The notes: a model not told the origin generated them from the letters alone. Shown: positions 28,585 to 39,299, numbered from the stretch's first letter. The stretch: 64,000 nucleotides of DNA from Dyella sp. RRB7 (GCF_022761115.1 NZ_JAKWJS010000001.1:434001-498000); one strand, 5' to 3'. Translations and numbers: made by a program.

Positions 28585-29601
28585 ATGTCATTGATCAATC
28601 GCCAGCTGCGACTGAAAACCCGGCCCGAAGGACTGGTGCGCCAGGACAACTTCGAACGACACGAGCAACCCGTGCCCGAACTTGCCGATGGCCAGGCGCT
28701 GGTGCGCGTGCTCTATCTGTCGATGGACCCGACCAATCGCGTGTGGATGAGCGATATCCCGCAGTACATGCCGCCCGTGGCCATCGGCGAGGTGATGCGC
28801 AGTCTCGGCATAGGTCGCGTGGTGGCGTCCAAGTCGAAGCACTACGCCTTGGGCGACCTGGTGCAAGGTCTGGTGGGCTGGCAGGACTACGCCCTGCTCG
28901 ACGAAAACAAGATCGGCTATTGGGTGAAATTGCCGTCCAAGCCGCCGGTGGCGCTGCCCACGCTGCTCGGCGCTTGCGGCTTCAGCGGCATCACCGCGTA
29001 TTACGGCCTCACCGATATCGCACCGGTGCAGGCGGGCGAAACCTTGGTGGTCTCCGCCGCCGCCGGCTCGGTGGGCTCCATCGCGGGCCAGATCGGCAAG
29101 CTGCGCGGCGCACGCGTGGTCGGTATCGCCGGCGGGCCCGAGAAATGCCGTCATCTGGTGGACGACCTGGGCTTCGATGCCGCCGTCGATTACAAGGCCA
29201 GTGATTTCAAGCAGAAGCTCGCGGAAGCCACGCCTGAGGGCGTGCACGTGAACTTCGAAAACGTGGGTGGCCCGGTGATGCGCGCGGTGCTGTCGCGCAT
29301 GGTCAACGGCGGTCGTGTCGCGCTGTGCGGACTCATCGCGAATTATGCCGGTGGCGAACGCGCCTCGGACGACTACAGCGTGATCATCGTCAAGCGACTC
29401 ACCGTGCGCGGCTTCCTGGCCTTCGATTGCCCGGACCAGGCGCGCGCCGTGCGGGACCTGGTCGGCTGGGTAGTGAGCGGAAAGGTCAAGGCCGGCGAAA
29501 CCGTGGTCGATGGCCTGGAGAACGCCCCGGCGGTGCTCAACCGCCTGTTCGACGGCAGCCACACCGGCAAGCTGGTGCTGCGCGTGGCCGACGATGGCTG
29601 A
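28585..29601 (+). CDS. NADP-dependent MDR oxidoreductase (CurA/leukotriene B4 reductase-like)
   Basis: A protein of 338 residues of the zinc-free medium-chain reductase type: LVRVLYLSMDPTNRVWM (the PTGR/CurA N-terminus), LLGACGFSGITAYYGL, VSAAAGSVGSIAGQIGKLRGARVVGIAGGPEKC (AAxGxVG nucleotide site), NFENVGG and VNGGRVALCGLIANY. Relatives reduce the 2-alkene bond of enones such as curcumin or prostaglandin ketones. It closes the six-gene operon, 22 nt after the second SDR. In this operon it may reduce an alpha,beta-unsaturated carbonyl; the substrate is not known. Confidence 0.9.
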   Translation: MSLINRQLRLKTRPEGLVRQDNFERHEQPVPELADGQALVRVLYLSMDPTNRVWMSDIPQYMPPVAIGEVMRSLGIGRVVASKSKHYALGDLVQGLVGWQDYALLDENKIGYWVKLPSKPPVALPTLLGACGFSGITAYYGLTDIAPVQAGETLVVSAAAGSVGSIAGQIGKLRGARVVGIAGGPEKCRHLVDDLGFDAAVDYKASDFKQKLAEATPEGVHVNFENVGGPVMRAVLSRMVNGGRVALCGLIANYAGGERASDDYSVIIVKRLTVRGFLAFDCPDQARAVRDLVGWVVSGKVKAGETVVDGLENAPAVLNRLFDGSHTGKLVLRVADDG

Positions 29602-29631
29602 TGCCTGCGTTTTCGTGCTGGCACAACGGCC

Positions 29632-31624
<1,993 letters not shown>

Positions 31625-31670
31625 ACCCATCGCCCTATCACGTCCCATGTCATTCGTTGGAGCAATCACC

Positions 31671-32078
31671 ATGGAACTCACCCGAAACGGCTCGCTGCCG
31701 TCCATCAAGGGAGCGGCCGACTACTTCACCGGCCATGTGCGCATCGACATGCCGTTCCAGCGTGGCGGCACGTCGCGCGTGGGCGGCGGCATCGTCACCT
31801 TCGAACCTGGCGCACGCAGCGCCTGGCACACGCATCCGCTGGGGCAGACGCTGATCGTCACCGCCGGCAAGGGATGGACGCAGTGCGAGGGCGGCCCCAT
31901 CGTCGAAATCCATGCCGGCGACATCATCTGGTGCCCGCCGGGCCACAAGCATTGGCACGGCGCCACCCCCACCACGGCGATGACGCATATCGCGATTCAG
32001 GAGGCGCTGGATGGCAAGGCAGTGGAATGGTTGCAGAAGGTGACCGACGAGGAATACCTGGCCGGCCCGCCGGCCTGA
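31671..32078 (+). CDS. Cupin domain protein (RmlC-like)
   Basis: A protein of 135 residues, a single cupin. Its first motif is [22 protein letters not shown] (two His and a downstream Gln position) and the second is [17 protein letters not shown] (His). The metal site therefore has about three His, as in (R)-mandelonitrile-lyase-like and related small cupins of the carboxymuconolactone/AKR-associated group. It lies 46 bp after the aldo/keto reductase, so they are likely co-transcribed. No specific reaction can be claimed. Confidence 0.85.
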   Translation: MELTRNGSLPSIKGAADYFTGHVRIDMPFQRGGTSRVGGGIVTFEPGARSAWHTHPLGQTLIVTAGKGWTQCEGGPIVEIHAGDIIWCPPGHKHWHGATPTTAMTHIAIQEALDGKAVEWLQKVTDEEYLAGPPA

Positions 32079-32130
32079 GCCGCGTCATCGTCTTTCGATG
32101 ACGCATCCGCTGCAGACTGCCCCGACGCAA

Positions 32131-32155
32131 AAAGAGGCCGCATAGCGGCCTCTTT
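32131..32155. terminator. Bidirectional rho-independent-type terminator
   Basis: A perfect 11-bp stem, AAAGAGGCCGC/GCGGCCTCTTT, around an ATA loop, A-rich on the left and T-rich on the right. It lies between the cupin gene (ends 32078) and the convergent encapsulin gene (ends 32219), so it can end transcription from both sides. Confidence 0.85.
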
Positions 32156-32218
32156 GGATGGATGCGGAAGTCGATTGCCCCCAGGCGCGATATCTCCGGT
32201 GGAGCTATCGCGGCGCGC

Positions 32219-33025
32219 TCACTTGTCGCTGGGCGTGAGCACCACGGCCGCTTCGCCCGTCAATTGCAGGAACGTGAAGGTCTCCTGCAGATACAGGTGC
32301 ACGACGCTGTCGGTGTGGCTCAGGTAGCCGATGGAAATGTCCTGGCCGATATGCAACTCGAAATCACCACCGCGCGTGGTGAGCACCACGCCGCCCTTGA
32401 TGGCCGGCGCCCAGATGATCTCGCCGTCCACCAGGTTCCGAATGTCCTTGAGTACGGGGTAGCCCTCGTCGGTGGCCCCGCTGACGGCGGTAAACGGTTG
32501 CTCGCCCAGCAAAAGCGTATAGGGCCCATTGACGCCCGCATCGCGCAGCTGGCTTACCGCTTTTGCCACCACGGCCGGATAGTTGTCCACATTGGACGGC
32601 AGCGTCATCGCGGCGTTGCTGGTGCCCTGGCGAATGCCTTGTATGCCGGCGGCCTTGTAGCCTTCGAAAACAGCGCGATCCTCGGCGAAAGCGAGCTTGC
32701 GTGCCGCGTCCTTCAGCGGTTGCAGGTCGGGATCGTTGGCGCCGCGCTCCACCGAGTCAATCGCCTCGCGCGACAAGGCGAACAGCACGCGCAGTTCCAC
32801 CACGGCCTTCACTTCGCGTTGCGCGGCCTGGATGCCTTCGGTCGGCGGCTCGATCTGTTGCAGGTGGCCGGTACCCACGGCAGAAAAGTCGAACCCCTTC
32901 GGCCCTACGACATCCACGACTCGCCGCGCCGCGAGATGACGCTTCAAGGTCCTGGATGCTTCCTGCTCGATCTGCGCCCATGCCTGTTCCGAGATGGGCG
33001 CGAGCTTCCGATGAAGATTATTCAT
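32219..33025 (-). CDS. Encapsulin shell protein (family 1)
   Basis: A protein of 268 residues with the HK97-type encapsulin pattern: N-terminal LHRKLAPISEQAWAQIEQEASRTLKRHLAARRVVDVVGPKGFDFSAVGTG, central ALSREAIDSVERGANDPDLQPLKDAARKLAFAEDRAVFEGY and C-terminal DISIGYLSHTDSVVHLYLQETFTFLQLTGEAAVVL. It assembles into a hollow icosahedral protein shell in the cytoplasm. The gene overlaps the DyP peroxidase gene by 8 nt (33018-33025), and its ribosome site lies inside that gene. The peroxidase ends in a targeting peptide, so this shell and that enzyme form a two-gene nanocompartment. Confidence 0.97.
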   Translation of the reverse strand: MNNLHRKLAPISEQAWAQIEQEASRTLKRHLAARRVVDVVGPKGFDFSAVGTGHLQQIEPPTEGIQAAQREVKAVVELRVLFALSREAIDSVERGANDPDLQPLKDAARKLAFAEDRAVFEGYKAAGIQGIRQGTSNAAMTLPSNVDNYPAVVAKAVSQLRDAGVNGPYTLLLGEQPFTAVSGATDEGYPVLKDIRNLVDGEIIWAPAIKGGVVLTTRGGDFELHIGQDISIGYLSHTDSVVHLYLQETFTFLQLTGEAAVVLTPSDK

Positions 33026-34079
33026 TTACGGGTTCTCCTTTGAGCGAACCAATGCCAAGCGAACCATCCGATGGGGACTGCGGGGATTCGACCGCCGCCA
33101 CCACGCCCTCACCGCCGGCAGGCGCGCCACTGGTGGATGGGGCCGGGCCTTCTGCCGAAACATTGTCCAGGAACGTCGCGGTGGGCACGAAAAACAGCGT
33201 GCCCGTCACGGCCTTGCTGAAATCCAGCAGGCGGTCGTAGTTGCCTGGCGGACGACCGACGAACATGTTGGTCAGCATCTGCTCGATCCGCTCAGGGGAT
33301 CGCGCGTAACCGATGAAGTAGGTGCCGAACTCGCCCTTGCCAACCTCGCCGAACGGCATGTTGTCGCGCACGATTTCCAGCTGCTCGCCATCCTTTTCGA
33401 TGGTGGTCAGCGCATTGTGCGCGTAGCTGGGCTTGGCGGCATCGGTCAGCTCGATGTCCGACAGTTTCTTTCTGCCGACGATATTTTCCTGCTGCTCGAC
33501 GGGCACGGTATCCCACGCCTTCAGGTCATGCAGGTACTTCTGCGTGATCACGTAGCTGCCGCCGGCAAAACCGGGGTCCTCGTCGCCGATGATCGCGGCA
33601 TCGATGGCGTCCTGGTCCACCGGATTCTCGGTGCCGTCGACAAAGCCGAGCAGATCGCGCTCGTCGAAATACTTGAAGCCATGCACTTCATCCACCACCG
33701 TAACGGCATCGCCAAGGCGGGACATGATGTGGGTCGCCAGCTCAAAGCACAGGTCCATGTGCATAGCACGGATGTGGAAGAGTATGTCTCCCGGCGTGGA
33801 AACCGCGTGGTGCTGTCCCTTGATTTCGCGAAACGGGTGTAACTCACTGGGCCGCGGCTGACCGAAAAGCCGATCCCACGCCTCCGAACCAAAGCCCATC
33901 ACGCAGGACAGGCGACCCTCAAGGTCGCGGAAACCCACCGCGCGCAAAAAAGAGGACAGGTCGCCACAAAGCCCGCGCACCGCCTCTTCGGGCTGAGACC
34001 CTGGTTTCAAGGTCACCACGAGAAAAATGGCGGCGCGCGTAAGCTTGGCGACGACGGGCTGCGGAATGACGGAAGACAC
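33018..34079 (-). CDS. DyP-type peroxidase, encapsulin cargo
   Basis: A protein of 353 residues starting at GTG 34079, with TAGGGG upstream. It is a B-type dye-decolorising heme peroxidase: GFVDGTENP (about 145-153, catalytic Asp148), proximal heme His221 in SYAHNA, and distal Arg238 in EIVRDN; these correspond to the Asp/His/Arg set of characterised B-type enzymes. It ends LGIGSLKGEPVNE, the consensus encapsulin cargo-loading peptide (GSLxIGSLKG type), after a Gly/Ser/Pro-rich linker. It uses hydrogen peroxide to oxidise bulky substrates inside the shell. The cargo gene is first in the operon and overlaps the shell gene by 8 nt. Confidence 0.97.
   Translation of the reverse strand: MSSVIPQPVVAKLTRAAIFLVVTLKPGSQPEEAVRGLCGDLSSFLRAVGFRDLEGRLSCVMGFGSEAWDRLFGQPRPSELHPFREIKGQHHAVSTPGDILFHIRAMHMDLCFELATHIMSRLGDAVTVVDEVHGFKYFDERDLLGFVDGTENPVDQDAIDAAIIGDEDPGFAGGSYVITQKYLHDLKAWDTVPVEQQENIVGRKKLSDIELTDAAKPSYAHNALTTIEKDGEQLEIVRDNMPFGEVGKGEFGTYFIGYARSPERIEQMLTNMFVGRPPGNYDRLLDFSKAVTGTLFFVPTATFLDNVSAEGPAPSTSGAPAGGEGVVAAVESPQSPSDGSLGIGSLKGEPVNE
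33035..33041 (-). promoter_or_regulatory. Encapsulin ribosome-binding site inside the cargo gene
   Basis: AAAGGAG lies 9 nt before the encapsulin ATG (33025). It consists of the codons for Lys-Gly and the first base of Glu in the peroxidase's targeting peptide (L-K-G-E). It supports the start and shows tight translational coupling of cargo and shell. Confidence 0.8.
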
Positions 34080-34445
34080 TGTCCACCCCTAACGAATTGG
34101 TCCGGGCAGTATGCCCCGGGCTTCGATGAAGGTCCAAAACAAACCGGCCCCCATCCAAAGACGGTGGGCTGCGCGGCCAGCGAAGCCGCCGGACTCGAAA
34201 CGGCGCGACCTGGCGCTGGCTTCCATCCGCGGCGCGTCCACGCGCGAATCCACGGATCCCGCTCCACGCCGCACGCGCCGGTGGCTTGAAACCCAGGGTT
34301 GCGACAGCCGCGGCTTCTCCTCGATATCGCCCAGCGACCGCCCGGAGGCCCGACGGACCGCCCGGCCAGGCCCGCCAGGGACACCCCAGGCGGGAGTCCC
34401 CACCCCAACTGCGTGTAAACTGGTCGTTTTTTGACGCCAGCAGCA
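34080..34445. other. Intergenic region, divergent promoters
   Basis: This 366-bp region separates the divergent DyP-encapsulin operon (minus) and the DUF3348-DUF802-OmpA-DUF2894 block (plus). Short open frames in it have no recognisable content. The last ~25 bases carry a T-rich stretch (34426-34432). It must hold promoters for both operons, but no clear pair of boxes can be assigned. Confidence 0.55.
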
Positions 34446-35168
34446 ATGGTGCAAGCTCCTCAACGTGCGACGATCCGCGGCCCGACGTTCATTCGCTTAC
34501 TCGCCAGCCTGACGGACGTCGACGTTCCCCAAGCCAAGCAATCGCTATCGGACCGGCTGAGCCAATGGCTCGACTGGACGCATGCCATTGCGCTGTCCAC
34601 CGCGCTCGACGGCAAGCCACCGGCGACGGGCAACGACGTGCCTGCTGCCGACAGCGCGGAGGAAAACGAATGCGCCCGTGTGCGCGGTTCGTTGGTCCAC
34701 GCCATCACCAGCGACCGCGAATGGCCGCGCGGGGCCGCGGAAGAAGGCGGTGCGAACGCGGAGGAGCCCGACTACACGGCCTTTCGCCAGCGCTACCTCG
34801 CCTTGCAGCGCTCGATGCAATCGGCCACCGGCAGCCTGCGCGGCCGCTTGCGGGACAGGCTCGCCCACCCATCGGCCGACATGGCACGACTGGCGGAAGT
34901 GGATGCGGTGATGGAACTGGCGCTGAGCCCGCGCGAGCAGGCGCTGTTGGCCGCCGTGCCCGCCTTGCTCGGGGAACACTTCGAGCGTTTGCGTCAGGCC
35001 GGGCACAAGACACCGGACGACACGCGAGTGTCGCAGGACAGCCCAGCGACCACGCCGCGCGGCTGGCTGGAGGTGTTTCGCAAGGACATGCAGAGCGTGT
35101 TGCTCGCCGAACTGGATGTTCGTTTTCAACCGGTCGAAGGTCTGCTCGCAGCACTTCGCACCCGCTAA
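34446..35168 (+). CDS. DUF3348 family protein
   Basis: A protein of 240 residues from ATG 34446; an in-frame TTG at 34431 is an alternative and no strong ribosome site was seen. It begins TFIRLLASLTDVDVPQAKQSLSDRLSQWLDWTHAIALSTAL and is mainly helical and charged: FRQRYLALQRSMQ..LRGRLRDRLA, VDAVMELALSPREQALLAAVP, LLGEHFERL. No signal peptide or membrane segment, so it is cytoplasmic. It is recognised as the uncharacterised DUF3348 family by overall layout and by its partner genes. It lies 10 bp before the MotA-like DUF802 gene and is the first gene of the four-gene block. It may be a regulator or cytoplasmic partner of the channel. Confidence 0.8.
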   Translation: MVQAPQRATIRGPTFIRLLASLTDVDVPQAKQSLSDRLSQWLDWTHAIALSTALDGKPPATGNDVPAADSAEENECARVRGSLVHAITSDREWPRGAAEEGGANAEEPDYTAFRQRYLALQRSMQSATGSLRGRLRDRLAHPSADMARLAEVDAVMELALSPREQALLAAVPALLGEHFERLRQAGHKTPDDTRVSQDSPATTPRGWLEVFRKDMQSVLLAELDVRFQPVEGLLAALRTR

Positions 35169-35178
35169 CTGGAACGTC

Positions 35179-37275
35179 ATGTTCAGAAATCTTCTCAATC
35201 TTGCTGTATTCGTGGTGGGCCTGGTCGCGGTGTGCTGGATCGGCGCCGGCTACATCGGTTCGAATCCGCTGGGCGCCAGTGTCGCGATGCTGATCGGCGC
35301 CTGCTATCTCGCGGGCGGCCTTGAGCTGCACCGCTATCGGCAGGCCACCGCCACGCTGCAACACGCCGTCACGGACTTGTCCGCAGCACCGGCCAGCCTC
35401 GATGAATGGCTGGACCGCTTGCATCCCTCGCTACGCAATAGCGCACGCCTGCGCATCGAGGGCGAGCGCGTGGCGCTGCCCGCGCCGACGCTGACGCCGT
35501 ACCTGGTAGGCCTGCTGGTGCTGCTGGGCATGCTCGGTACGCTGCTGGGCATGATGGCGACGCTGCGCGGCACCGGCATGGCGCTGGAGAGCGCGACCGA
35601 TCTGCAGGCCATCCGCGGCTCTCTTGCCGCACCGGTGAAGGGGCTGGGTTTTGCATTCGGCACCTCGATCGCGGGCGTGGCCACTTCGGCGATGCTGGGG
35701 CTGCTTTCCGCGTTGTGCCGGCGCGAGCGTCTCCAGGCCGTGCAAGGGCTGGACGTGAAGATCGCCACGACCTTGCGCATCTACTCGCAAACGCATCAGC
35801 GCGAGGAAGCGTTCAAGCTCCTGCAACGCCAGACCGAAGTGATGCCTGCCCTGGTCGATCGGCTGCAGGCGATGATGGCCGCCATCGAACAACAGAGCGT
35901 GGCCGCCAGCGAGCGCCAGATCGCCAGCCAGGACGCGTTCCACGGCAAGACCGAGGCCACCTATGCGCGGCTTGCCGCCTCCGTGGAGCAGTCGTTGAAG
36001 GAAAGCGTCGCCGAAAGCGCGCGCGCCGCCAACGCGGCATTGCAACCGGTCATGGAGGCCACCATGGCGGGCCTCGCGCGCGAGACAGCCGCGCTGCACG
36101 ATACCGTCACGCGCGCCGTACAGCGGCAACTCGAGGGACTCTCCGCCGGCTTCGAAACCACCACCACGACCGTGGCGGACATCTGGAACCGGGCACTGGC
36201 CGAACACCGGCAATCGAACGAAGCGCTGGTGCAGCACCTGCGCAGTTCGCTGGAACACTTCGCCGGCAGCTTCGAGCAACGCTCCGCCGGCCTGCTGGAA
36301 GGCATCTTCACGCGCCTCGACGCCACCGCGGGCAACGTGGCGGAAGCATGGAACCAGGCGCTGACGCAGCAACAAGGCGTCAACGAGAAACTGGCGTCCC
36401 ACCACCAGCAAGCGCTGGGGGCCGCCGCCGCCACTTTCGAGCAACACGCAACCTCGCTGGTCCGCACCGTGGAGCAGTCGCATGCAAACCTGCAGGCGGC
36501 ATTGGCATCGCAGGACCAGCAGCGGCTCGCAACCTGGGCGGACACCCTCGGCGCGATGACCACCACGCTGAGCAAGGACTGGGAGCAAGCCGGCACACAC
36601 GCCGCGAGCCGGCAGCAGGAAATCTACGACACGCTCGCACGCACCGCCAACGACATCGCGGCGCAGACGCAGGCCCACGCCAGCGCGACGATCGCCGAGA
36701 TTTCCCGGCTGGTGCACGCCGCATCCGAGGCACCCAAGGCCGCGGCCGAGGTCGTCGCCGAGATGCGCCAGAAGCTCTCCGACAGCATGGTCCGCGATAC
36801 CGCGATGCTGGAAGAGCGCAACCACCTGATGGCCACGCTGGAAACCCTGCTCAAGGCCGTGAACCATGCATCCACCGAGCAACGCCTGGCAGTCGACGCA
36901 CTGGTCACTACCTCGGCCGACCTGCTGGATCGCGTCGGCACCCGCTTCACTGACCATGTCGAGGCGGAAACCGGCAAGCTCGGCACGGTGGCCGCCCAAG
37001 TCACCGTGGGCGCCGTCGAGGTGGCGGCCTTGAGCGAAGCGTTCGGCGCGGCCGTGCAGCTGTTCGGCGCGTCCAACGACAAGCTGCTCGACCGCCTGCA
37101 GAGCATCGAAACCGCGTTGGACAAATCGCTGGCACGCAGTGACGAACAGCTGGCGTATTACGTGGCGCAGGCCAGGGAAGTCATCGACCTGAGCATGCTG
37201 TCGCAGAAGCAGATCGTCGAAGACCTGCAACAGCTCGCCAGCCAGCGGGCTTCCGTCGGAACGGAAGTGGCATGA
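35179..37275 (+). CDS. DUF802 protein, MotA/ExbB-like with long coiled tail
   Basis: A protein of 698 residues. Four transmembrane segments are visible (about 5-24, 33-50, 106-128, 156-180). The last has FGTSIAGVATSAMLGLLSAL, the Thr-and-Gly-rich helix of MotA/TolQ/ExbB proteins, where such a Thr lines the proton path (known family). After residue ~185 comes a ~510-residue Ala/Glu/Gln/Thr-rich coiled-coil tail with repeated phrases like TxxVxDIWNRALAEHRQSNE and AWNQALTQQQGVNEK. Its topology resembles ZorA of Zorya. The stop overlaps the MotB-like gene's ATG by 4 nt (37272-37275). The start was placed at ATG 35179; an earlier in-frame start at 35116 overlaps the upstream gene. Confidence 0.85.
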   Translation: MFRNLLNLAVFVVGLVAVCWIGAGYIGSNPLGASVAMLIGACYLAGGLELHRYRQATATLQHAVTDLSAAPASLDEWLDRLHPSLRNSARLRIEGERVALPAPTLTPYLVGLLVLLGMLGTLLGMMATLRGTGMALESATDLQAIRGSLAAPVKGLGFAFGTSIAGVATSAMLGLLSALCRRERLQAVQGLDVKIATTLRIYSQTHQREEAFKLLQRQTEVMPALVDRLQAMMAAIEQQSVAASERQIASQDAFHGKTEATYARLAASVEQSLKESVAESARAANAALQPVMEATMAGLARETAALHDTVTRAVQRQLEGLSAGFETTTTTVADIWNRALAEHRQSNEALVQHLRSSLEHFAGSFEQRSAGLLEGIFTRLDATAGNVAEAWNQALTQQQGVNEKLASHHQQALGAAAATFEQHATSLVRTVEQSHANLQAALASQDQQRLATWADTLGAMTTTLSKDWEQAGTHAASRQQEIYDTLARTANDIAAQTQAHASATIAEISRLVHAASEAPKAAAEVVAEMRQKLSDSMVRDTAMLEERNHLMATLETLLKAVNHASTEQRLAVDALVTTSADLLDRVGTRFTDHVEAETGKLGTVAAQVTVGAVEVAALSEAFGAAVQLFGASNDKLLDRLQSIETALDKSLARSDEQLAYYVAQAREVIDLSMLSQKQIVEDLQQLASQRASVGTEVA

Positions 37276-37922
37276 GCGGCGATTGGGATGGCGACTCCGA
37301 ATCGGCAGCCCCCATCTGGGCCGCCTTCGGCGACCTGATGTCGGTGCTGCTGGGGGTGTTCGTGCTGATCCTGGTAGGCGTGATCGGCGTGCAGTTGCAG
37401 CTCTCGAACAGGCTGGACGAAGAGGTCAAGCAGCGGCAGCTCGAAGCGCAACGCCGCCAGACCCTGGAACAGGCGCTGGCAGGCCCGCTGGCGGCCGGCC
37501 GGGTGACGCTGGTCAACGGGCGCATCGGCATTCGCGGCAGCGTGCTGTTCGCGCTGAACTCCGATCAGCTGCAGCCCGAAGGCCAGGACGTCTTGAAGAG
37601 CCTGGCCGGCCCGCTGACCGAATACCTCAGGAGCCGCGACGAGGTGCTGATGGTGAGCGGCTTTACCGACGACCAGCAGGTGCGCGATGGCAATCACCAC
37701 TTTGCCGACAACTGGGAGCTGTCGGCCGAGCGCGCGTTGACCGTGACGCGCGCCTTGATCGCGGCAGGCGTTCCCGCCTCCTCGGTATTCGCCGCGGCGT
37801 TCGGTTCCGAGCAACCGGTCAGCTCCAATGCCGATGACGAGGGTCGGGCAAAGAACCGGCGCGTGGAAATAGCGCCCGTCCCGAAGCCATCGGCGAGTAC
37901 AGCGACACCCCATGAGCCCTAG
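37272..37922 (+). CDS. MotB/OmpA-like protein, partner of the DUF802 protein
   Basis: A protein of 216 residues with one transmembrane segment (about 22-44) preceded by FGDLMSVLLGVFVLIL. The Asp21 aligns with the ion-carrying Asp of MotB (ADFMTAMMAFFL). A coiled linker and a C-terminal OmpA-like peptidoglycan-binding domain follow (VLFALNSDQLQPEGQDVLKSLA, then NWELSAERALTVTRALIAAGV and the GRAKNRRVEI end). It is translationally coupled to the MotA-like gene and probably forms the stator with it. No flagellar or chemotaxis gene is near, so a motility stator is unlikely to be its only reading. Confidence 0.88.
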   Translation: MSGDWDGDSESAAPIWAAFGDLMSVLLGVFVLILVGVIGVQLQLSNRLDEEVKQRQLEAQRRQTLEQALAGPLAAGRVTLVNGRIGIRGSVLFALNSDQLQPEGQDVLKSLAGPLTEYLRSRDEVLMVSGFTDDQQVRDGNHHFADNWELSAERALTVTRALIAAGVPASSVFAAAFGSEQPVSSNADDEGRAKNRRVEIAPVPKPSASTATPHEP

Positions 37923-38565
37923 CACGACACCCGTCCGGGTCATGCTCGATGCGTGGCGCGCGCAGGGCGCCGATCGCGCCGATCCCATGCGCTTCCTTTT
38001 CATCGAGGCACTGGAACGGCGCGCGGCCGATCATGACGGCGAGGCACGCCGCCTGCTGGACGAAAAGCTCTCCGCGCTGATCGCGGCGTATGCCAGCGCG
38101 ATCGAAGAGGCCGCGCCCCCGGCCGGCGCTGCACACAGCACGACCACGCCGAGCGAATCTTCGCGTGGAGCGCTTGGCGCATTGATCGACGACATCGCTC
38201 GCCGGGCAACGATGCGCGGTGACAACCCGACCACGGACGACGCGGCTCCCTCGCCTAGCACCCAGCCGGCATGGGAGGTGCTGGATGACTTCAGAAAGCT
38301 CTGGTCCAAGGTCCGCACCGAGAGCCAGTTGCGGCAATCGCTGGAACAGGTACCCGAGAATGCCGGCCCGCTCAACTCGGGCAGCCTCGTGCATCGATCG
38401 CTCACATTGATGCGCGAGGTGTCGCCAGGCTATCTCCAGCATTTCATGGCCTACGTCGACGCCTTGGCGTGGGTGGAACAGATGAATGAAGGCGGCGCCC
38501 TGGCCGTCAAGGAAGCGCCCCGGTCGGCGGGCGCCAAGAAGCGCACTCGCAGTAAACCTCGCTAG
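37912..38565 (+). CDS. DUF2894 family protein
   Basis: A protein of 217 residues that overlaps the OmpA-like gene by 11 nt. It starts [36 protein letters not shown] and continues [26 protein letters not shown]; after a linker it has [69 protein letters not shown] and a Lys/Arg-rich C-terminus (KKRTRSKPR). Cytoplasmic and helical; the basic tail could bind nucleic acid or membrane. It is the fourth and last gene of the block, recognised as DUF2894 by layout and synteny; biochemical function unknown. Confidence 0.82.
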   Translation: MSPSTTPVRVMLDAWRAQGADRADPMRFLFIEALERRAADHDGEARRLLDEKLSALIAAYASAIEEAAPPAGAAHSTTTPSESSRGALGALIDDIARRATMRGDNPTTDDAAPSPSTQPAWEVLDDFRKLWSKVRTESQLRQSLEQVPENAGPLNSGSLVHRSLTLMREVSPGYLQHFMAYVDALAWVEQMNEGGALAVKEAPRSAGAKKRTRSKPR

Positions 38566-38792
38566 CACCGCGGGCGCAGCGCGCCGTGGTCCCCGAGCCG
38601 CCCATCGCCCATGCCTTGCCAGCGGACGCCATAGGTAACCGTGCGCGGGTATCGAGCGAATCAGCAGGGTCGGCGATACTTCCGGCATTGGCCGGTGGGG
38701 TGGATCGCAGGCATCTCGCCGGCGTCACCCACGGTGGTGTATCCCACCAGCACCCCACACGCTCCCCCAGCACACGGAGAAAGGACCCATAC

Positions 38793-39299
38793 ATGACCAC
38801 GAAAACCGAGACGGCGATCCTGGCAGGCGGCTGCTTCTGGGGCATGCAGGATCTGCTGCGGCGCTACCCGGGCGTGCTGTCGACGCGCGTGGGCTATACC
38901 GGTGGCGATGTGGCCAACGCCACCTATCGCAATCACGGCACCCATGCGGAAGCGATCGAGATCGAGTTCGATCCGAGCCAGATCAGCTACCGGCAGATCC
39001 TGGAATTTTTCTTCCAGATCCACGACCCGACGACGAAGAATCGCCAGGGCAACGACATCGGCACGAGCTATCGCTCGGCCATTTACTACGTCAACGACCA
39101 GCAGAAGCAGGTCGCCGAGGACACCGTGGCCGACGTCGAGGCATCAGGCCTGTGGCCCGGCAAGGTGGTCACCGAGATCAGCCCCGCCGGTCCGTTCTGG
39201 GAAGCCGAACCCGAACACCAGGACTATCTGGAACGCTACCCAAACGGGTACACGTGTCACTTCCCGCGGCCGGACTGGAAGCTTCCGCGACGCGGGTAA
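38793..39299 (+). CDS. msrA: Peptide-methionine (S)-S-oxide reductase
   Basis: A protein of 168 residues with the active-site GCFWGMQD (catalytic Cys in GGCFWG, here CFW Cys14). It has the conserved [56 protein letters not shown] and C-terminal [22 protein letters not shown]. It repairs oxidised methionine in the cytoplasm with thioredoxin. GGAGAAAGG precedes the ATG. The preceding gap (38566-38792) holds no gene. It is one of four oxidative-stress genes within about 11 kb, with the DyP-encapsulin pair and oxyR. Confidence 0.97.
   Translation: MTTKTETAILAGGCFWGMQDLLRRYPGVLSTRVGYTGGDVANATYRNHGTHAEAIEIEFDPSQISYRQILEFFFQIHDPTTKNRQGNDIGTSYRSAIYYVNDQQKQVAEDTVADVEASGLWPGKVVTEISPAGPFWEAEPEHQDYLERYPNGYTCHFPRPDWKLPRRG

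Noticed and set aside
34446-38565. Complete Zorya defence system
   Set aside because: No ZorC, ZorD or ZorE-like gene is present; only the A/B architecture is similar.
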